Of a stretch of DNA of 64,000 bases, positions 51,093 to 59,983 are shown piece by piece. Origin of the DNA: Pyrinomonadaceae bacterium (GTDB taxonomy: Bacteria > Acidobacteriota > Blastocatellia > Pyrinomonadales > Pyrinomonadaceae). Made by a program: the position numbers and the translations under genes. Under the pieces are notes generated by a model. It searched no databases. It worked only from the letters and a program-made list of their open reading frames with translations, and was not told the origin of the DNA. How positions within the stretch are numbered: position 1 is the first letter of the stretch; each line of letters opens with the position of its first letter. The stretch lies in NCBI GenBank assembly GCA_019186825.1, contig JABARP010000010.1:111037-175036 (forward strand), in the 5' to 3' direction.

Positions 51093-53018
51093 ATGCTCGC
51101 TGCCCTCATAGTGCTCGCTGTTTTTCTATTTGGCGGGCTTTGTTTTACATATCTATTCTTCGACGGAGAGCGGCTTTTGTGGCGGCTTGCGGCGGGGAGT
51201 ATTGTCTCGTGCGCGATCGCCGGTGTTGCCGGGTTCGTAATAACGAACTTCTTCGGGCTGAGCGAATTTACGGCTGCCATTTCCGTATTAACCGCGCTTG
51301 TTCCGGCCGTGGTCCTTTTCAGGCCGGACATCAGGCAGAGCCTAGCACGGGACTGGCAGCGCGCCCGCTCGAACTTGCAACACGGCAATAAACGCATTGG
51401 CGGGCTCGCGTTTTACACATTCTTTTTCATCCTCTTTTGTCTGTTCTTTTCGCAGGCGATCTATCAGACACCGGATGGCGTCTTTACGGGCGGTTCTCAG
51501 AATCTTGGCGATCTTCCCTTCCATCTCGGTGCGATCCTCGGCTTTACGGACGGTGCGAATTTCCCGCCGATGAATCCGTCGTTCGCAGGTGTGAAATTCG
51601 CATACCCATTTGTCGCGGATCTCCTCACCGCGATCACGATGAAGCTTGGCGGCACGCTACGTTGGGCGATGGTCATTGAAGATATTGCGTGGGCATTCTC
51701 GCTGCTCGTCGTGCTCGAACGCTTTACGGTTCGCGTGACGGCGAGCAAGCTTGCGGGCCGCATCGCGCCGTTCCTGCTCTTCTTTAGCGGCGGCTTGGGC
51801 TTTCTATTTTTTGCAAAGGATTTTTGGGGCCAGCAAAAGGGCTTCTTCGATTTTCTGTCAGCACTGCCGAGCGACTATACGATCACGAATCTTTTCCGTT
51901 GGGGCAATTCGATGGTCGTCCTCTTTATTACGCAGCGAAGCCTTCTGCTCGGAATGCCGCTCGCGATAATGGCGATCGATCGTCTCTGGGCTACATTCTC
52001 GGGCCAGGACAGCGAGGACGGTCATCCGCAATTCGTACCGCCTTTTGTTCTGGGCACGCTTGTCGGAACGCTGCCACTCGTGCATCTGCATAGCCTGCTG
52101 GTGGTCTTTATCGTTGCTGCCGTCTGCCTTCTTCTCTACATCCGGCGATGGAAGGAATGGTTCACATTCGCCGTGGGCGTGTCGATCGTAGCCGTGCCGA
52201 TACTTGCATGGCTTACGACCGGCGAAGCATCTGACGCATCGAAGTTCATCGGGTGGAACTTCGGCTGGGACAAAGGTGATAACAATTTCTTCTATTTTTG
52301 GCTTTTGAATACGGGCCTTGTGATCCCGTTGATCGCCGCAGGCGTTTACCTGGCGTGGAAAAAGGGTTCGAAAGGGGAGCACAGCCAACTTCGCTGTGCA
52401 GCTCTTTTTTACATACCGTTCGCGCTCATCTTTGTTATCGCGAATGTCGTAAAGCTGGCTCCATGGGAATGGGACAATATCAAGATCCTGATCTATTGGT
52501 TCGTAGGTTCGATACCATTCATCGCGCTTGCGATCGTGTGGGCTTGGGAGAAAAAGACGGTTTGGTTCAAGGCCGCTGCTGCGGTCGTGTTCCTTTCGCT
52601 TATCGCGTCAGGTGCGTTGGATGTATACCGAACGGCGAGCGGGCAGAATGTCGTAAAGGTGTTCGACGCGGATGGCGTAAAGATCGCCGAGGCGATCAAG
52701 GCAAAGACGCCTGCGCACGCCCTTATCCTGAACGCACCGACATACAACTCCGCCGTAGTCCTTTCCGGCCGTCAATCGCTGATGCGTTATACAGGTCACT
52801 TGTCTTCGCATGGGATCGATTTTGAAGGCCGCGAAAAGGACGTAAAGACCATATATCTCGGCGGCGGCGTCGCCGACCTTTTGCTAAAGGAGTACGGCAT
52901 CGACTACGTCCTTGTCTCGCCCGTCGAGCGAAACGATCTAAAGGCGAACGATGAATATTTTTCGAAGTTCCCGCTCGTTGCGGAAAGCGGACAGTATCGC
53001 CTTTATAAAGTAAAATAG
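51093..53018 (+). CDS. multipass membrane protein, GT-C-like
   Basis: 641 residues with about 12 hydrophobic helices and a soluble C-terminal part (from about 510). An acidic loop after the third helix, QNLGDLPFHLGAILGF, resembles the first periplasmic loop of GT-C glycosyltransferases, where an Asp is catalytic. The C-terminal SGRQSLMRYTGHLSSHG and GIDYVLVSPVERND resemble the ends of large polyprenyl-linked sugar transferases. The gene leads an operon with the Agl23-like gene 19 bp downstream. Glycosyltransferase activity is inferred, not proven. Confidence 0.7.
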   Translation: MLAALIVLAVFLFGGLCFTYLFFDGERLLWRLAAGSIVSCAIAGVAGFVITNFFGLSEFTAAISVLTALVPAVVLFRPDIRQSLARDWQRARSNLQHGNKRIGGLAFYTFFFILFCLFFSQAIYQTPDGVFTGGSQNLGDLPFHLGAILGFTDGANFPPMNPSFAGVKFAYPFVADLLTAITMKLGGTLRWAMVIEDIAWAFSLLVVLERFTVRVTASKLAGRIAPFLLFFSGGLGFLFFAKDFWGQQKGFFDFLSALPSDYTITNLFRWGNSMVVLFITQRSLLLGMPLAIMAIDRLWATFSGQDSEDGHPQFVPPFVLGTLVGTLPLVHLHSLLVVFIVAAVCLLLYIRRWKEWFTFAVGVSIVAVPILAWLTTGEASDASKFIGWNFGWDKGDNNFFYFWLLNTGLVIPLIAAGVYLAWKKGSKGEHSQLRCAALFYIPFALIFVIANVVKLAPWEWDNIKILIYWFVGSIPFIALAIVWAWEKKTVWFKAAAAVVFLSLIASGALDVYRTASGQNVVKVFDADGVKIAEAIKAKTPAHALILNAPTYNSAVVLSGRQSLMRYTGHLSSHGIDFEGREKDVKTIYLGGGVADLLLKEYGIDYVLVSPVERNDLKANDEYFSKFPLVAESGQYRLYKVK

Positions 53019-53036
53019 CCTGCAACACCGTTTTCG

Positions 53037-55049
53037 ATGCCTGAGACTGAGATCACCGAACAAGACCAAACTCGAACGAGGCCTGACCTTCTTTGGCTTT
53101 GCTCGTCTGCGATCATAACGCTGGCTGCGTTCGCGTTTCGCTTCTACGATCTAACGCTCAAGCCGCTACACCACGATGAGGGCGTCAACGGATTTTTCTT
53201 GACTACGCTCTACCGCACCGGCGTCTATAAGTACGACCCGGCAAACTACCACGGCCCGACGCTCTATTACATCTCGCTTTTCTTCTCGAAGATCTTCGGC
53301 TTGAATACATTTGCCGTGCGGGCAAGCGTTGCGATATTCGGTGTTTTGACGGTAGTGCTTGCTCTATACCTGAGGCGCTATCTCGGCAAGATCGGCAGCC
53401 TTTCGGCAGCGCTTTTCCTTGCGCTATCGCCGGGAATGGTCTACATCTCGCGCTATTTCATTCACGAGACTTTCTTTACCTTTTGCAGCCTCGCGATCGT
53501 CGTCTCGATAGTACTTTTCATCGAGCGAAAGACGGCCGGGTTTTTCGCGAAGGTGTGGCTTGCGATCCTGCTTGCGGCTTGCTTCATACCGCCGGGGCTG
53601 AATATTGCTACGTACTTTTCTGACGGCAACACGACGGCGCTGTGGGCTTTCCGCATTGCGATGGTCATCGTTGAGCTGGTTCTGATCTATTTCGTGCTCA
53701 AGAGCCTGCTCGAGTGGCGGGACGGAAGGCCGATCTATCTGATCCTTGCTGCGGCGTCCGCAGCTCTGCTTTTTGCGACAAAAGAAACGGCATTCATCAC
53801 GATCGGCACGATGCTGATCGCGACGGTTGCGACCCGAATTTGGCAGAAGAATGTTGGTTCAGAACCGAGCCGGGCAAAATGGTACACGCTCGGATTCGTG
53901 CATTTTGCGGTCCTGGCCGCGGCAGCGTTCTTCTACCGCTACACGCTTGATGCTCTGCGTTGGGTGCATACATATTACCTCGGCGAGAACAGCGTGAAAG
54001 AGCCTTTTGCGTTCTATACGCTGTGTTTTCTCACGGCTGCGGTCATCGCTGCGTGGGCTGCGTATCTTTTCGCGTATCGGAGCGGTGGGCTTGCGGAGAT
54101 CGATGAGCCCGAACTCACTTACCGGCAGTTCCGTTTTGGGTTTGGCGAAAGAGCAGACAGGCTCTTACTGGTCTCGGCATCGGCGTTGACATTCGTATTT
54201 GTGCTCGCGGTATTTTTTTCGTCGTATTTCTCGTATCCCGAAGGCCTTTCGCGTGCCGTCGAGGCATATATGCTCTGGACGAAAACCGGTACGAAAGACC
54301 ACACGCAAAACGGCGTTCTCGCTTACGTGAAATGGGGAATGAAAGTGGAATCTCCTCTGCTTCTGCTTTCTGCCCTCGGAGGCGCGATCGCATTTCTAAG
54401 ACCGAAGGATCGTTTTGCCGTGTTCTCGGCTTTTTGGGGTTTCGGGATGTTTGCGGCCTACACGATCATCCCGTACAAGACGCCGTGGCTTGCGCTTAGC
54501 TTTTATCTCCCGATGTGCCTTGTCGCAGGCTATGGCGTGAACGTGATCTTATCGTCGCGGTTCGTTGCCGCCCGCCTTACGGGCGCGCTGACGTTGATCC
54601 TGGCTGTAACGCTCCTTGCCTATCAGGCATACGACCTTTCCTTTGTTCGTTACGACGATGAGGAAATGGGATATGTGTATGCGCACACAAAACGCGGAAT
54701 GCTCGATCTCGTTCGAGAGATAGAACACTATGCCGAAAAAAGCGGCAAAGGCCGCGACGCAACGATCGAGATCGTTTCGCCTGATTATTGGCCGCTTACC
54801 TGGTACCTGAACGATTTTCCGCATGCGAATTTCTTCGGCAGTCTTGTCGATGCGAATACCTCAGAGATGATCGTCGCAAAGAAGAACGATCAAGACGTTT
54901 CGGTTGTTGATAAGTATTCGGCGCATTACAAATTCGTCGGCGTGTATCCGCTCCGTCCCGGAGTGGATCTGATGCTGTTGGTCCGACGCGATCTTGCCGA
55001 ACCGCAAGACCAGGACCTCTACAAGATCTACGAATACGAGTCGAAATAG
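53037..55049 (+). CDS. Agl23-like (TIGR03663) membrane glycosyltransferase
   Basis: 670 residues and about 12 helices. The first loop LKPLHHDEGVNGFFLTTLYR, given here as residues 41-60, carries the paired acidic residues expected at a GT-C active site. It is followed by YDPANYHGPTLYYIS and later FIHETFFTFC. This matches the TIGR03663 'flippase activity-associated Agl23' type. It follows the related membrane gene at 51093, and a LolA-like gene comes next. A role in protein or cell-surface glycosylation is inference. Confidence 0.82.
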   Translation: MPETEITEQDQTRTRPDLLWLCSSAIITLAAFAFRFYDLTLKPLHHDEGVNGFFLTTLYRTGVYKYDPANYHGPTLYYISLFFSKIFGLNTFAVRASVAIFGVLTVVLALYLRRYLGKIGSLSAALFLALSPGMVYISRYFIHETFFTFCSLAIVVSIVLFIERKTAGFFAKVWLAILLAACFIPPGLNIATYFSDGNTTALWAFRIAMVIVELVLIYFVLKSLLEWRDGRPIYLILAAASAALLFATKETAFITIGTMLIATVATRIWQKNVGSEPSRAKWYTLGFVHFAVLAAAAFFYRYTLDALRWVHTYYLGENSVKEPFAFYTLCFLTAAVIAAWAAYLFAYRSGGLAEIDEPELTYRQFRFGFGERADRLLLVSASALTFVFVLAVFFSSYFSYPEGLSRAVEAYMLWTKTGTKDHTQNGVLAYVKWGMKVESPLLLLSALGGAIAFLRPKDRFAVFSAFWGFGMFAAYTIIPYKTPWLALSFYLPMCLVAGYGVNVILSSRFVAARLTGALTLILAVTLLAYQAYDLSFVRYDDEEMGYVYAHTKRGMLDLVREIEHYAEKSGKGRDATIEIVSPDYWPLTWYLNDFPHANFFGSLVDANTSEMIVAKKNDQDVSVVDKYSAHYKFVGVYPLRPGVDLMLLVRRDLAEPQDQDLYKIYEYESK

Positions 55050-55126
55050 TCGTATTCTTCTTAAACAAATCAGCCACATTCATCGTAAAAGAAGCCAGCG
55101 AATTCACTTTCTAAGGAGTTTTAAGA

Positions 55127-55882
55127 ATGAAATATATTTGTGCCTTCGGGCTGACGATGATGCTTGCCGCATCTGTTTTTGCAGGCGAGATCAAGAACGG
55201 GAACGACCTCATTGCCGCGATGTATGGAAAATATGCGGGCAAATGGTACAAGACGCTGACATTCGAGCAGAAGACGACGAATTTTGCGCCGGACGGCACC
55301 GCGACAGTTGCAACTTGGTACGAGGCGATGAAGGTACCCGGCTGCCTCCGCATCGATATCGCTCCGACGGAGAAAGGCGACGGCATTCTTTTCAAAGACG
55401 GCAAGGTATTCTCATTTAAGGACGGTGCGACAAAGGGCGGACGTGACTTTGTACACCCGCTCTTAGTTGTCGGCTTTGATGTTTATGGGCAGCCTGTTGA
55501 GACGACCATTGAACAGGTCAAGAAGATGGGCATCGATCTTTCGATCCTGCACACAGAGAAATGGCAAGGCCGGAGCGTTTACGTTCTTGGTGCCGAGAAG
55601 GGAGATCTGCGCTCACCTCAGCTTTGGGTTGATAAGAAACGGCTTGTCTTCGTCCGGCTGATCCAACAAGCCGGCAAGGACAAAAAGAGCGTTGCCGAAA
55701 CGCAGTTCAACAAATACGTGAGAGCAGGCGGCGGATGGGTGGCGGCTGAAGTTCTATTCTACGTCGATGGCAAAAAAACGACGTCCGAAGACTACACACG
55801 GATCAAGGCGGACGTAAAACTCAATGACGATCTTTGGGATCCTGAGAAATGGATGAGCGTGGATAAGAGCTATTGGAAATAG
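55127..55882 (+). CDS. exported LolA-like outer-membrane lipoprotein-sorting protein
   Basis: A 251-residue secreted protein. A signal peptide (MKYICAFGLTMMLAASVFAG) is followed by repeated beta-strands in a LolA-like half-barrel pattern: TLTFEQKTTNFAPDGT, LRIDIAPTEKGDGILFKDGK, given here as residues 74-93, and SPQLWVDKKRLVFVRL. It probably binds a lipid or lipoprotein in the periplasm. AAGGAG is placed before the ATG. A strong terminator follows. Confidence 0.75.
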   Translation: MKYICAFGLTMMLAASVFAGEIKNGNDLIAAMYGKYAGKWYKTLTFEQKTTNFAPDGTATVATWYEAMKVPGCLRIDIAPTEKGDGILFKDGKVFSFKDGATKGGRDFVHPLLVVGFDVYGQPVETTIEQVKKMGIDLSILHTEKWQGRSVYVLGAEKGDLRSPQLWVDKKRLVFVRLIQQAGKDKKSVAETQFNKYVRAGGGWVAAEVLFYVDGKKTTSEDYTRIKADVKLNDDLWDPEKWMSVDKSYWK

Positions 55883-55909
55883 CTGATAAAAATGAACCTT
55901 GAAGAGATC

Positions 55910-55954
55910 CGCTCGGAGCTGCACGCCTCTTTTGCGCGCAGCTCCGAGCGTTTT
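55910..55954 (+). terminator. rho-independent terminator after the LolA-like gene
   Basis: CGCTCGGAGCTGC (55910-55922) and GCAGCTCCGAGCG (55938-55950) form a perfect 13-bp stem with a 15-nt loop, followed by TTTT. It begins 27 bp past the stop and separates the gene from convergent dps. Confidence 0.85.
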
Positions 55955-55969
55955 GTGTGGAACAAAAGA

Positions 55970-56446
55970 TTAGCTTTGCTGGTGCGCTTCGACGAACCAA
56001 AGGAGTTTGTCGATCTCGCCGGAAATATTTGTAAATAGGTCGGCTGTCACGGCGTCACCAAGCTTGTCTGTCTTCTCGATATCAGCACGGACCCGACGTC
56101 CGAATTCAGCGAGCGCGGTCGAGAGAGCATCTACGTGATCCGGGCCGTCGCTGATCTCAAGCGGATACTCAGGCAGCTCCGAATTCTGAGCCGCAACCCG
56201 CACGGTTCCGAGTGCGGTGCCGCCGAGCGATGTTACGCGCTCTGCGATGTCATCCGACATTGGCGTAACCTCGGTCGCAACCCGATCAAAAAGCTCGTGC
56301 AGGGCGATGAAGCTCATTCCCTTCACGTTCCAGTGTGCTTGCTTTGCCTGTGCCTTCAGGTCGACAGAGTCGGCGAGCCGCTGATTAAGTATTGCGATTA
56401 GTTTTTCTCTAGCGTCTTTTGGGATATCGATCTTTGTGTTATGCAT
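55970..56446 (-). CDS. dps: Dps family ferritin-like DNA-protection protein
   Basis: A 158-residue Dps monomer. The ferroxidase ligands between subunits are recognisable: QAHWNVKG (His), HELFDRVATEV (Asp/Glu) and DDIAERVTSLGG (Glu). Dodecameric Dps oxidises Fe(II) with peroxide and shields DNA. A strong ribosome site GGAGGAG precedes the ATG. The promoter carries a PerR-like box on its -10, consistent with peroxide-induced expression. Confidence 0.95.
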   Translation of the reverse strand: MHNTKIDIPKDAREKLIAILNQRLADSVDLKAQAKQAHWNVKGMSFIALHELFDRVATEVTPMSDDIAERVTSLGGTALGTVRVAAQNSELPEYPLEISDGPDHVDALSTALAEFGRRVRADIEKTDKLGDAVTADLFTNISGEIDKLLWFVEAHQQS

Positions 56447-56465
56447 ATCTACTCCTCCTTTAGAG

Positions 56466-56480
56466 TTAGAATAATTCTAA
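56466..56480. promoter_or_regulatory. PerR-like operator at the dps promoter
   Basis: TTAGAAT-A-ATTCTAA is a perfect 7-1-7 palindrome. It differs from the Bacillus PerR consensus (TTATAAT-N-ATTATAA) at one base per arm. It covers the dps -10 hexamer, so a bound repressor would block transcription. Confidence 0.7.
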
Positions 56481-56502
56481 ATTACTACATCCGGAATGTC
56501 AA
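56474..56502 (-). promoter_or_regulatory. sigma-70-type promoter of dps
   Basis: On the minus strand a consensus TTGACA (56497-56502) is followed after exactly 17 bp by TAGAAT (56474-56479). The leader is about 20 nt and contains the ribosome site. Confidence 0.8.
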
Positions 56503-56540
56503 GGACGTATGCAATATCAATTATGAACCTTGCCGGGGTG

Positions 56541-57251
56541 TTAGTCGATCGCGATGTTCGTAGCAGGTCGAACGTTTGCCGCCGCGTTCATGTTCCGGCC
56601 GGGCTGTACGGATACGCCTGTGCCGCGGAATAAGGGCGTGAATATCCATCTTGAATGATTCTCAAGTCCGTAATAGGCAACGATCGATTTTCCTCGGTCC
56701 TGGCTGGCAACGCCGATGAACGGCGTGTTCTCGGTGAGAACTTCAAGTTCCTCGTCAACAGGCGTTGCCTTATCGGCTTCAGTTTCGGTATTCAGAGAGT
56801 TGACGATGACGATCGCCCAGCGGTCAAAGACTTGGCTCGGGTTCGAGGGAAGCAGCCCGCCATTATACGCCTGGACGGCCTTTGCAAAGGGTGCAAGCGA
56901 CTTGCCGTCCGCTTGAACGAGGCGCCATTTGCCATCCTTGCTCAACGGGTCTATCGCTGCAGAAGGCCGCAGGATCTGGCGGGTGCGCGTGCCTTCCGGC
57001 AGGCCTTCGAGAAGATCGTCGATTGAGGTCGGGAGTTTTGCTCCGCGGTAAAATTCGACGTATTGGCGGATCGCCTCGGCGACTTCCTCGCCGCGAGCGA
57101 TAGCCTCAAGCTCGCGTTCGCGTTGGACCTCTGTGGCGATAGTTGGAGCGACCGCGAGTAAGGCGACTGCGAAGATCGCCATCACCGCCATAACGGCGAT
57201 CAGTGTCATGCCGCTCTCCTGCCGGCGGTTACTGATCGTTGTCGTCCACAT
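56541..57251 (-). CDS. minor pseudopilin-like protein (GspK/type IV pilin family)
   Basis: About 236 residues. After 14 leader residues a prepilin-like cleavage site reads QESG-MTLIAVMAVMAIFAVALLAV, given here as the site plus helix at about 11-35. Ala replaces the usual Glu at position +5, as in minor pseudopilins of the GspK type. A soluble C-terminal domain follows (KDGKWRLVQADGKSLAPFAK). Its start overlaps the preceding gene's end by 23 bp. Longer in-frame starts read as Arg-rich shadow. It closes a PilN/PilO/PilP-like cluster. Confidence 0.8.
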   Translation of the reverse strand: MWTTTISNRRQESGMTLIAVMAVMAIFAVALLAVAPTIATEVQRERELEAIARGEEVAEAIRQYVEFYRGAKLPTSIDDLLEGLPEGTRTRQILRPSAAIDPLSKDGKWRLVQADGKSLAPFAKAVQAYNGGLLPSNPSQVFDRWAIVIVNSLNTETEADKATPVDEELEVLTENTPFIGVASQDRGKSIVAYYGLENHSRWIFTPLFRGTGVSVQPGRNMNAAANVRPATNIAID

Positions 57252-58338
57252 CGTCCTTGGTCTCTTTCTGGCCGTTATTCGGATTCGGCGGAGGTATCGG
57301 CGGCGTATTCGCACGGCGAATATTGTTGCACGGAATTCCGGGCGGGCAGCTGTTCGGATCGATCTGCTGCTGTTGTGGCTGCTGATAATTCGGGTAAGGC
57401 TGACTCATCTGCGGATAACCGCCGCGTCTCGGCGGTCCCATCGGCAGGCTTTGCGCGGGCACGTCTGCGGGCTGCGCGATCGGGATCCGATGCTTGAATC
57501 CAAGCGAGGTGTCCTCGAACATCGCTTCGCCGGGTGTAAGTTTGATCAGCCTGAATCTTCCGCCGACAACGTCGTTGATCCGTACGTCGATCGGTGTCGA
57601 GTCAGATTTCGCGCTGTCCAGGAAGAAGCCCGTGTCGTTATTGAACCGCTTACGGCCGATCATCCCCAGATATGTGTAGGCCGGTTTCGGCGGAGCCTGC
57701 ACGGTCAGCATGAACTGCGTCGAATATTTCTTGCCGTCAGGTGATTGGACGATGATCTGCCGCGAGCCTTCGCTCGTCAGCAGATTCGCAGGAATGTTCG
57801 CAACAAGCTTCTGCGGACTTATGAACTGCGTCGGAAACTCCGTCTGGTTGAAATAAATATGTGAATTCGGTTCGAAGCGGTCGCCCGTGACTTCGAGCCG
57901 GATCCCATTAGTTCCCGCATAGACGGACGGCGGATTGATCGCCGTCATTTCATACGCGGGCGTAGGTGTCGGCGTCGGTGTCGGGGGCGTCGAGATGACA
58001 ACAGGTGTCGGGCTGTACGGCGTTGGCTTCGGCGGTTCGTAGAACGCGAAGATATTTCTTCCCGGATCCGGCGCAGGAATATTTGCGGGCATTACGACGG
58101 GAGTTGTCGTGTCGTTAAAATTTTGTTCGTCAGCGGTCGGGAGCGTGAACGCGCCCGGAGCCGCGGGTGACGGCTTTGGCGTCGGCGTTGTCTTTGCAGC
58201 GGTGCTCGGAGAGGCCGAGGTGGCAAAAAGTCCGCGCCCGAACGCAAAAAAGAGGGCCACAACAGCGAGCACGCCGAGGACGATCGCCGCGATCAGCTTC
58301 TTGCGTTCATTCGGATCATTGACGGCACGAGCTACCAT
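57229..58338 (-). CDS. IPT/TIG-domain protein, PilP/GspC-like
   Basis: 369 residues: one N-terminal membrane helix (about 13-35), a Pro/Thr-rich linker (about 40-125), an IPT/TIG immunoglobulin-like domain (about 128-215; INPPSVYAGTNGIRLEVTGD), a PilP/GspC-like HR domain (about 220-295; TYLGMIGRKRFN, then INDVVGGRFRLIKLTPGEAM), and a Gln/Pro/Asn-rich tail. The order suggests the link between inner-membrane PilN/O and an outer-membrane secretin. An IPT domain in this position is unusual. It overlaps pilO by 1 bp. Confidence 0.72.
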   Translation of the reverse strand: MVARAVNDPNERKKLIAAIVLGVLAVVALFFAFGRGLFATSASPSTAAKTTPTPKPSPAAPGAFTLPTADEQNFNDTTTPVVMPANIPAPDPGRNIFAFYEPPKPTPYSPTPVVISTPPTPTPTPTPAYEMTAINPPSVYAGTNGIRLEVTGDRFEPNSHIYFNQTEFPTQFISPQKLVANIPANLLTSEGSRQIIVQSPDGKKYSTQFMLTVQAPPKPAYTYLGMIGRKRFNNDTGFFLDSAKSDSTPIDVRINDVVGGRFRLIKLTPGEAMFEDTSLGFKHRIPIAQPADVPAQSLPMGPPRRGGYPQMSQPYPNYQQPQQQQIDPNSCPPGIPCNNIRRANTPPIPPPNPNNGQKETKDDVDDNDQ

Positions 58339-59210
58339 TATTGCGTCGCACCTCCATTCACGAGCGGCGGTGCAAAATCGGGCCTGCGGAAATACGCCGC
58401 CATCTCGATCCGAAGCGACACGATCTCACCATGCGTCTTCCCCTTGGACCTCTGCGGCTGAGCTTGCTCATTCGGGTTAGATGCAAGCGGGAATCCGTTC
58501 GAATCGACGGCGGTCGGCATTCCGGGATTCTGTGCCGGAGGTTTTGTCGGATCGGCCTTTTGCTGCGTGTCGGACGGTGCAAGTTCGATCGCGCTGATCA
58601 CGACGAATTCACCGCCCGTTTCGATATCGCGGATGAACCGCCGAAGATTCTGATAAGAACCTTCGACCGTGGTCGTTACATACACGCCGGGGAAGAAACT
58701 GCGGAACCGTTCGCGTCCGCGTTCTTCCTGTGATTGATTGTTCGAGGTGCCTTCGGTTATCGGCTCAAGCGGCTGATAGTCCGGCCCGTTCGTATTTACA
58801 AGGCCGTATGCGGCGATAAGGCCGTTTATCCGCTGATACAAGGCACTGCGGCCGTTATCTGCAGCGGGAAGATAGCGAAGCTCGAAATTGTCGGCGCTGT
58901 CCAGCAATTTTGCGACCTGGGCTTCGGTCGTCGTGATCTCGCCGTATTTTGACTGGGCGGTGATCTTTTCGGCTTCGAGACGGTCAGCTTCAGAGCGGTT
59001 CTTTACGACCTCATTATCCGAAGGAACGACAAAAAGCGCGTAGAGTAGGATCGCTGCGAGAAGTACAAACCCGCCCGCCGCGACCACACCGATCTCAAGC
59101 GGGCCCCACATACCGCCGTAAACCTTTTGCGGGCGGCGCGAATAAAGCGTCGGGTCCTGGGTCATTGGCTCCGGTGCAGTGGTTTCGGTTTGGCTTTCGA
59201 TATCGGCCAT
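58338..59210 (-). CDS. PilO-like type IV pilus inner-membrane protein
   Basis: 290 residues with one N-terminal membrane helix (about 37-62), a coiled coil (VVKNRSEADRLEAEKITAQS) and a ferredoxin-like periplasmic domain (VTTTVEGSYQNLRRFIRDIE, here about 175-194). This is the PilO/GspM plan. The C-terminus adds a Pro/Gln-rich stretch. It starts at the last base of the pilN-like gene. PilN and PilO form the inner-membrane alignment complex. Confidence 0.82.
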   Translation of the reverse strand: MADIESQTETTAPEPMTQDPTLYSRRPQKVYGGMWGPLEIGVVAAGGFVLLAAILLYALFVVPSDNEVVKNRSEADRLEAEKITAQSKYGEITTTEAQVAKLLDSADNFELRYLPAADNGRSALYQRINGLIAAYGLVNTNGPDYQPLEPITEGTSNNQSQEERGRERFRSFFPGVYVTTTVEGSYQNLRRFIRDIETGGEFVVISAIELAPSDTQQKADPTKPPAQNPGMPTAVDSNGFPLASNPNEQAQPQRSKGKTHGEIVSLRIEMAAYFRRPDFAPPLVNGGATQ

Positions 59211-59875
59211 TATTCGCCACCTCCCGAAGTATTTTGTGCGATGTCCGGTGCCTGTGGCGCCGCGTAAGAGTAGCCCGGCGAATAGACGACGCGAAGCGTA
59301 TATTCCGTGTAAACAGAAAGATCGGTCTTTTGGAGATCCTGCCCTCGAAGTTCCGCAAGGAAGAGCCCCGAATTCTGCATATTCTGGATCATCTGCTGGA
59401 CGCCCGCGAAATCACGGCTTATAACGCCAAGCTCAAGCTCGGCACGCACCTTTGCTCCGTCCGTGTAGATGTGCTGCACAGAAATTCGCGAAGCAGACAC
59501 ACTACCGGGCAGGACGCCCTCGAGGTCGGCGAAGAGCCTGGACCAACCGAAAGCTTTATTCGCAACGAGACGATGTGCGGCGCTCAAAACGGTGCGTTGT
59601 TCGGGTGTGAGCTGCTGGCGGACCTTCTCGCCCTCGCCTTTGAGCCGTGAGATCTCGGCCTTGGAGGCTTCGATGCGGGTCGCGAGGATCTTGTTCGTAT
59701 CGGAATTTTGCTTCAGCTTTGCGAGGCAATAGATGCCGAGTATGCCCGCCGCAAAAAGGAGCGCCGTCGCTGCCAGATAAGGCAGGACGCGATTGCGGAA
59801 TGGCTTTGTGGCCAGATTTAGATCGGAAATGCGAGACAATCCAGTACCCTTTTTTGATAACTTTCGCCCGTTCAT
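59210..59875 (-). CDS. PilN-like type IV pilus assembly protein
   Basis: 221 residues. A conserved cytoplasmic N-terminus (ISDLNLATKPFRNR, the PilN/GspL segment that binds PilM) is followed by one membrane helix (about 31-52), a coiled coil and a ferredoxin-like domain (VRAELELGVISRDFAGVQQM, about 142-161). The gene heads the PilN-PilO-PilP-like-pseudopilin set. The PilM gene that normally precedes it is absent; a VWA gene stands there. Confidence 0.84.
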   Translation of the reverse strand: MNGRKLSKKGTGLSRISDLNLATKPFRNRVLPYLAATALLFAAGILGIYCLAKLKQNSDTNKILATRIEASKAEISRLKGEGEKVRQQLTPEQRTVLSAAHRLVANKAFGWSRLFADLEGVLPGSVSASRISVQHIYTDGAKVRAELELGVISRDFAGVQQMIQNMQNSGLFLAELRGQDLQKTDLSVYTEYTLRVVYSPGYSYAAPQAPDIAQNTSGGGE

Positions 59876-59983
59876 TCTGTAAAACCTGCTGAGGCCGGGC
59901 GAAGCGTGCAGTTTAGCACGAAAAACCGGGCAATGTCTTTCACGCGTCGCGGTTACGAGTTGTTGCGAAATCTTTCCTTATGC

